Assembly (NCBI GenBank): GCA_032173965.1
Contig: CM063295.1
Location: 1,612,001-1,676,000, forward strand
DNA: 64,000 nucleotides
Direction: 5' to 3'
Source: Sitta carolinensis
Lineage: Eukaryota > Chordata > Aves > Passeriformes > Sittidae
The stretch's first letter is position 1, and each line of letters starts with the position of its first letter. This document shows, one piece after another, positions 50,001-56,000 of this stretch. The notes below the pieces were generated by a model. The model saw only the letters and a program-made list of their open reading frames with translations. It was not told the DNA's origin and searched no databases. The translations under genes and the position numbers were made by a program.

Positions 50001-53000
50001 GCAGCCTCTCCTGCCCAAGGAAACACTGGAGAAAAAAAGCTTTTGCCACATGCACCTGAGGGTGTCCCAGAGGTGCCAGGTCACCCTGTGCAGTCAGCAG
50101 CCCCCAGGCTGTGACAGAGCTGGGCAGGGAGGAGTAGGAGTCCTAGGTGAGTCATGTTCCCTTGGTTAGTGACTCTGGATTGACTGGATTCCTCAGCAGA
50201 AAGGAGCTGACAGCTCTGCAGGGCACTGGGCTCCTTTCCTTCACCCAGGCTGGGGCAGGCACCTCCTGACCCCTGTCCAGGTGCTCCTGCTCAGCAATTC
50301 CCCCCTTCCTGGGCTGATCCAAGCATTGACAATCCCTTACTCTGGACCAACATGCCAGCCTGAGAGAGCAGAACAGGCAGGACAGAAACCACCCCCCACA
50401 CCCACAGGGAGCCCAGCCCAGCCCAGCCCACACACTCCCCAAACTGCAGTGAGCCCAGCTCCCAAAAGCATTCCCAGCACCAGATGTGGAGTAAGCAGCA
50501 CATCCCAGAAAGGGAATCCTGCAGTGGAGAAACAGAGGCTGCAGATGGGAGAGGAGAAATGTTATTTAACAGAACTTGCCTCTGTTTTCTCTTTAGTCAT
50601 CATCTCCATAGAAGAGCAAGCTAAGAACTGCTCCAATAAAGCATTGCTCCCTGTTTTCATCTTCCTGGGAGAACAGATAGTCCCTGCAGTGGGATTTATC
50701 CTCCTTTCCCAGAAAAATTTGCTTTCTTTTGGGCGTCAGATTTGTCTTTATCAGGTTGGGTTATGGTCTGTGGGTCAAAAAGCCACCACAGGTTTCCTTC
50801 ACTTCAGGACACGTGGAAGTCTCTCCACTCTGGAAATAGCTTTGATTTCCAGGAGAGCTGGCTAACACAGCAATGTTTTTCCCTCCCAAGGAATGCTGAA
50901 CCAACAGCGATTCTTTGGGGATTTGATCCCAGCTTTAATCCCAGCTTGGAACCAGAATCCCCTCAGACTGAGGGTGTGTTTCAGACCTGTCACACTCCAC
51001 GACAGTGGCTGGACACAGCCAGATTCCTCAGGAATTCACAAAAGGGGAGAGATTGCCAAGGAAGGGATTCTCAGAGGGGCAGAGATCCCCATGCCAATCT
51101 CCCATTCCCTGGCCCCCAGAGCCCTGGAGCATTCACAGCAGTGTGAGCGATTCCTTGCTGCTCTCATCCCAGAGCTGCCTCTGGACACAGCTCTCCCAAC
51201 ACTTGTGTGCCTCTCCTGAAAGTAGGTCAATGCAGCATGTCATCTGCCAGGCTGCTTTTGGGAAGCACAGCTCCCTCCCAGCCACAGAGCACCCGGAGCA
51301 GAGCAGCCTCTCCCCCCCGTGTCACCCTTCACCCAGCTGCCACATCGATGAATCCAATACTAACAAGTGTTTATGGAAATCAAAAGAGAAATGCAAGTGA
51401 AAAAACTGCTCTGCTGAGCCAGAAGGGCCCCCACCATCAGCATCCTTGCCCTGGTATATTGTTACTAGATCCAGTCCATTAATGGTTGGGTTCAATGATT
51501 CTAAAGGCCTTTCCCTTTATTCCTAAATTATTCTATGTCTGTATTATAGCAGAAATAGTGACTTAAAAGAGCTGGAGAACAGTGTGATCTGTGGTTCCAC
51601 TCCCAGATGCTCCATGGCTCCTCTCCCAGCAATTGCTCCAGCTTCCAAGGGGAATAAAAAATGACCCTGCTCATCCAAGCCTCCCTGCTCACACTGCCAT
51701 GGGGAAGAGGGCTGCAGCCAGGATCTGCTGGGTCCTGGGGGCTGCACAGCTGCAGAGAAAGTTCCACACACACACAGGAGCATTTTGGGGCTCCTGGGAG
51801 CAGAAGAGGGCTTTTCTCCTCCAAGGACTCTAGGGCTGGAGGAAAGGAGCACTCGCCTCAACGCCCCTGCCCTGGGGCTGTACCTGTGTCCTGCTCTTCC
51901 CTGGAACAGCCTCCAGCTGGGCTGGATTCACACCTGCTTAGCTGTGCTGCTGTCTGCATCTCCACACAGAGCACCAGCCCCTCACAGAGGAATCTCTGTG
52001 CCCTGCAAACACCAACCCTCCTGTCAGGAGAGGGATGGAGACAGACCCCAGAGCACCCCCAAAGCAGCTCAGCTCCATCCCTCATGCTCCTAATTCCCTA
52101 TTCCCTGTGAGCACAGAGCTACACAGACACAACAGAATCCCAGGATCATCGAGTCTGGAAAGACCTCTGAGATCATCAAGTGCAATCTGTGCCTGGTGCC
52201 CCCCTTGTCACCAGCACTGAGCACTGAGTGCCACATCCAGGCCTTTCCTTGGACACCTCCAGGGATGGGACTGCAACACCCACCTGGGCAGCCCCTTCCA
52301 ATGCCTGGCCACCCTTTCCATGGGGAAATTCCTTCTGATGTCCAACCTGAACCTCCCCTGGCACAGCTTGAGGCTTTTTCCTCTCCTCCTGTCCCTGTCT
52401 CCTGGGAGCAGAGCCTGCCCCTCACCTGTGTCCACCCTCCTGTCAGGGAGCTGTGCAGAGCCAGAAGGGCCCCCCTGAGCCTCCTTTTCTCTGGGTAATG
52501 AACCCCAGTAAGGCCCTCACACAGTTTTATGGGCAGGCCCAGTGATTTCCAATACAACCCTCTGAGTGCCACTAAAAATCCAAATCAATTCCAAGAACGC
52601 TTTGGCTGCTGCTGTCCCTGGCAGAAGGGGGCACAGACAAGCACGTGGCCCCCAAACTTGACAAGCACAATCCTGCTGCTATAATCATCCTCCTGCACCA
52701 CAGAAATGAGCAGAACCCTGAGCTTCTAAGTACAGCACAGGGATTATTTTTTTTTTTTTCAAGTATCCATATAAATTTTAAAGAACCATTTAAATCTCCA
52801 CTCCTTTCAGGGGCAGAATTAACACTCATCTTCCTAAAGTCCTTATCCCCACCAGCAGCCTGTATAGCACATCCATATGGATCTGCCAGAGCACAGCAAG
52901 ATGCAAGTCCAAAAAAAAAAATGCAGAAGACATAATGAGAGCAATTTGGGTTTTATTCTCGCTCATGAATCAATCCTGATTTCCCATTCAGGGCAGTCCC

Positions 53001-56000
53001 CGTTCCCAGCTGTACACAAAGAGGCATCTGTCCTACCTTCAGCCATCCAAGGAGCTGTGTCCCTGTGGAGGGTGGCTTCCCCAGCGTGAGGAGCAGGCAG
53101 GAGCAGCGGGCAGGTCTCCACTGCAGCAGTGCTGCATGCATCCAGGGCTCAGCAGATCCCAGGGGAACGTAGGAAGTGCTCAAAGCAGTGCCAGATACTC
53201 ACTGAGTTTAGTCAAACGTGCACACAAGCTCTGCTTCCATCTGCTGAGCCTTGGGCAAGGCTTCCCTTTGCAAAAGCAAACGCCTGGAATATCCAACGGG
53301 GCCTGGCCACCCCCGGAGAGCTCGTGCTCAGGTGTCAGCAGGGGCCTGCTGCAAACCCAGGCACTTCCACCCCAGGTGGGCAGGGAGCGCTGAGGATGCA
53401 CACAGGCAGCCCCAGGAACAACCTGGGGAGTGGAAGGCAGTGCAAGCTTTGCCTTCTGGAATTATCCCTGGGCAAGGGGAGCTTTCCTGTTGCGCAGCAA
53501 AAGCCATCTGCAATGCAGATCCTACCGAGGGGGAAAAGCCTCCACACGGAGCAAAGTGGGGATACCCCACTGGGTACCCAACACCTTGGGGAGCCTGCAG
53601 AGCCAGGGCCACCACGTGCCCAGCAGTGGCTCGGAGTGGCACCGAGTGGCTTGTGGGCACGGTGGAGGCGCCTGAGCACTGTCAGATCAGAGCCAGAGCA
53701 GTGGGAGCAGGGGGTGTGGAACAGCCTGCACTGGGCTAACCCCGGGATCTGCAGCTCCCTCCTGGCTCTGAGCCTTTAAGGTGCAATGCTCACATCATTC
53801 AGAGCAGGGCTGGATGTGGGCTCTCCTCTCAGGGAACTCCCGGCTGACACTCGGCTGCCAGGAGCTCCCCAGCCTCTCTGGACACGGCTGCAGGAAGCCT
53901 GGAGATGCCCCCTGAGGTGCTCCCGGGGGTGCTGCAGGATCAGAGCTGCAGCCTGACAAAGGCTCATCCCGAGGGCAGTTCCTGCTGCTGCCACTTCAGT
54001 TGGGAACGTGGTGCTCCCACAGGCTCCGGGCAGAGCCACAGCCTGACCCCCCAGCCCTGGACTTGCTATTCAGCCCTGGATGCTCCAGCTTCCCAGCTCC
54101 ATGCTTTTCCCTCCAGCCAGCCTTTGGAAGTGCCTCTGGGGAGCTGAAGATGCTCCTCCTGCTCCAAGCCCCTTATCCAGCCCCCAGAGTAACTTTCCTT
54201 TGGCACAGTGGATTTCTGCTCCAGCTCCTCCAAAGCTGGCACTGCCAGGGGGCTCCCAGGTCTTCCTCCTTTCAAACAGGAACTCTCTTAGAGCTTCCAG
54301 GTTTGGGTGTTGGCTCTCGAGCTGGACTTTTCATCTCCCCAAATCCTAAGGGCTTTTAGTTGAAGCATTTGAAAAATAAGCAATAATGAAAAAAAAAGAG
54401 ATGTGACTATTCCCACCCTCGGCCCTCCCCTGAGCTCCTGGACACATCCACCCCTCAGTGGATGCACTGTCTTTTCTCAGTGCACAGGGGCCCCTTTGTT
54501 CAGGGACCAGAAGGGCTGGATGAGGCTGGGAGCTCCAGGAATGCACCTCTCCCTGCCTGGCACAGAGCTCCCTTAAACTGGCTGACACCTCCAGCAATGC
54601 TCTGGTGGTGCAGGGGCACCTCCCAGAGCCCCTGCCCAGCAGGCTGCTCCCTGGAAGGCAGATGTTACAGATGTTTTAGCTCCCAGGATGTGTGTGAATG
54701 ACACAAGTTGTTCCTCACCTCTGTGAGTTGCAGTGTGAGCAGAGATGTTCAGTTTGTCCTGCTGAGTGCTGAGAGACACCTGCAGGAAAACCAAGTGTCT
54801 GAAGCTTAAAAGGTTTCTAACCCCTTGAGGGAAGGAATCTACTGGTGAGCACAGGCCTGGCTGTGGCTGATCCAGCCCAGCCCTCAGGTTTGCCACCACA
54901 CTCCCCCTCCAGCTGCATCCAGGACACACAGGAGCAGAGCTGCTCCTTGGCCCAGGCACCTCAGCTTGTGGCTCCAGACTCCAGCCCAGGGCAGCTCCCT
55001 GCCACACCAACAGGCTCCTCACTCCTTTGGAAAGCTGAGCTTTCCAAGGGGCTGGGATGCAATCCCTGGCTCCTGTTTCTGCCTGAGGAGATCCCCAGGA
55101 GCTGGAGCTCCTCACTGTGATGACTGTAGCAGTCACACTGGCTCCCTCCCTGCTTCTCTTCCCCTGGATCTCACTGATGGTACCCAGGTGCACCAGGTCT
55201 TCCTCTGGCTGAGAATTCTCCAGCCCTCAAAAGCCATCTTTTTTAAGCATCCCACTATCCTTCATTACTGCCTTCCCTCCGGTATCAGTTCCTCAAGTTT
55301 TACAATCCAAGGCCATAAAATTCCACTTTTCAGAGTTATTTATCCCCTGACACGCTGCCAGTGTTGGATCCACATTCCCCCCCTCTGCTGTGCAGACTGG
55401 CCAGTCACCCAACACCATCCACACTGATTTTAAAAGCAGGCAAGCCACTCCTTGTGGAGCAGGGTGGCATCCCAGGAGCCACGAGCAGGAACACAGCAGG
55501 CCACAGGGAGCTGAACCTGCCCCAGCAGCACCTCTGTCCCCACAGTGCCCAGGCCTGAGAGCAGAGCTCAGCCACCTGAGAGCCACGGGCTCAGCAGGGA
55601 AACCCTCTGGGAGCACTCCTTGGCCATCTGTTGTATTGCACTAAATAGTTAGTTGGTTTGTTATAGATGCACACTGGGTGACTAATAATTGTTTTATTAT
55701 ACTGCACATGGTATATGCTATACCCCCTTTCCCTAAGCTCGTGGTGTAGCCTTCCCAGACTGACCCTTCCCCTCTGAATGTCTCCCATTGGCTGTATTCC
55801 CCTTTACCCCACACCCCCTGTTATCTTAATGTTTAAATCCCCCCTCCCCTGGAATTCTCCAGACAGGGCATAGGGAGAGAAGAGTGGAACGTCCTCAGAA
55901 ATAAATCCTGCATTAACACAGCCACCAAAAGGTCCATGCTGACACCAGCTCTCACTTCTATGACTGACCCAAGAATTACAGAGCACCAAGAAATCCAGCA

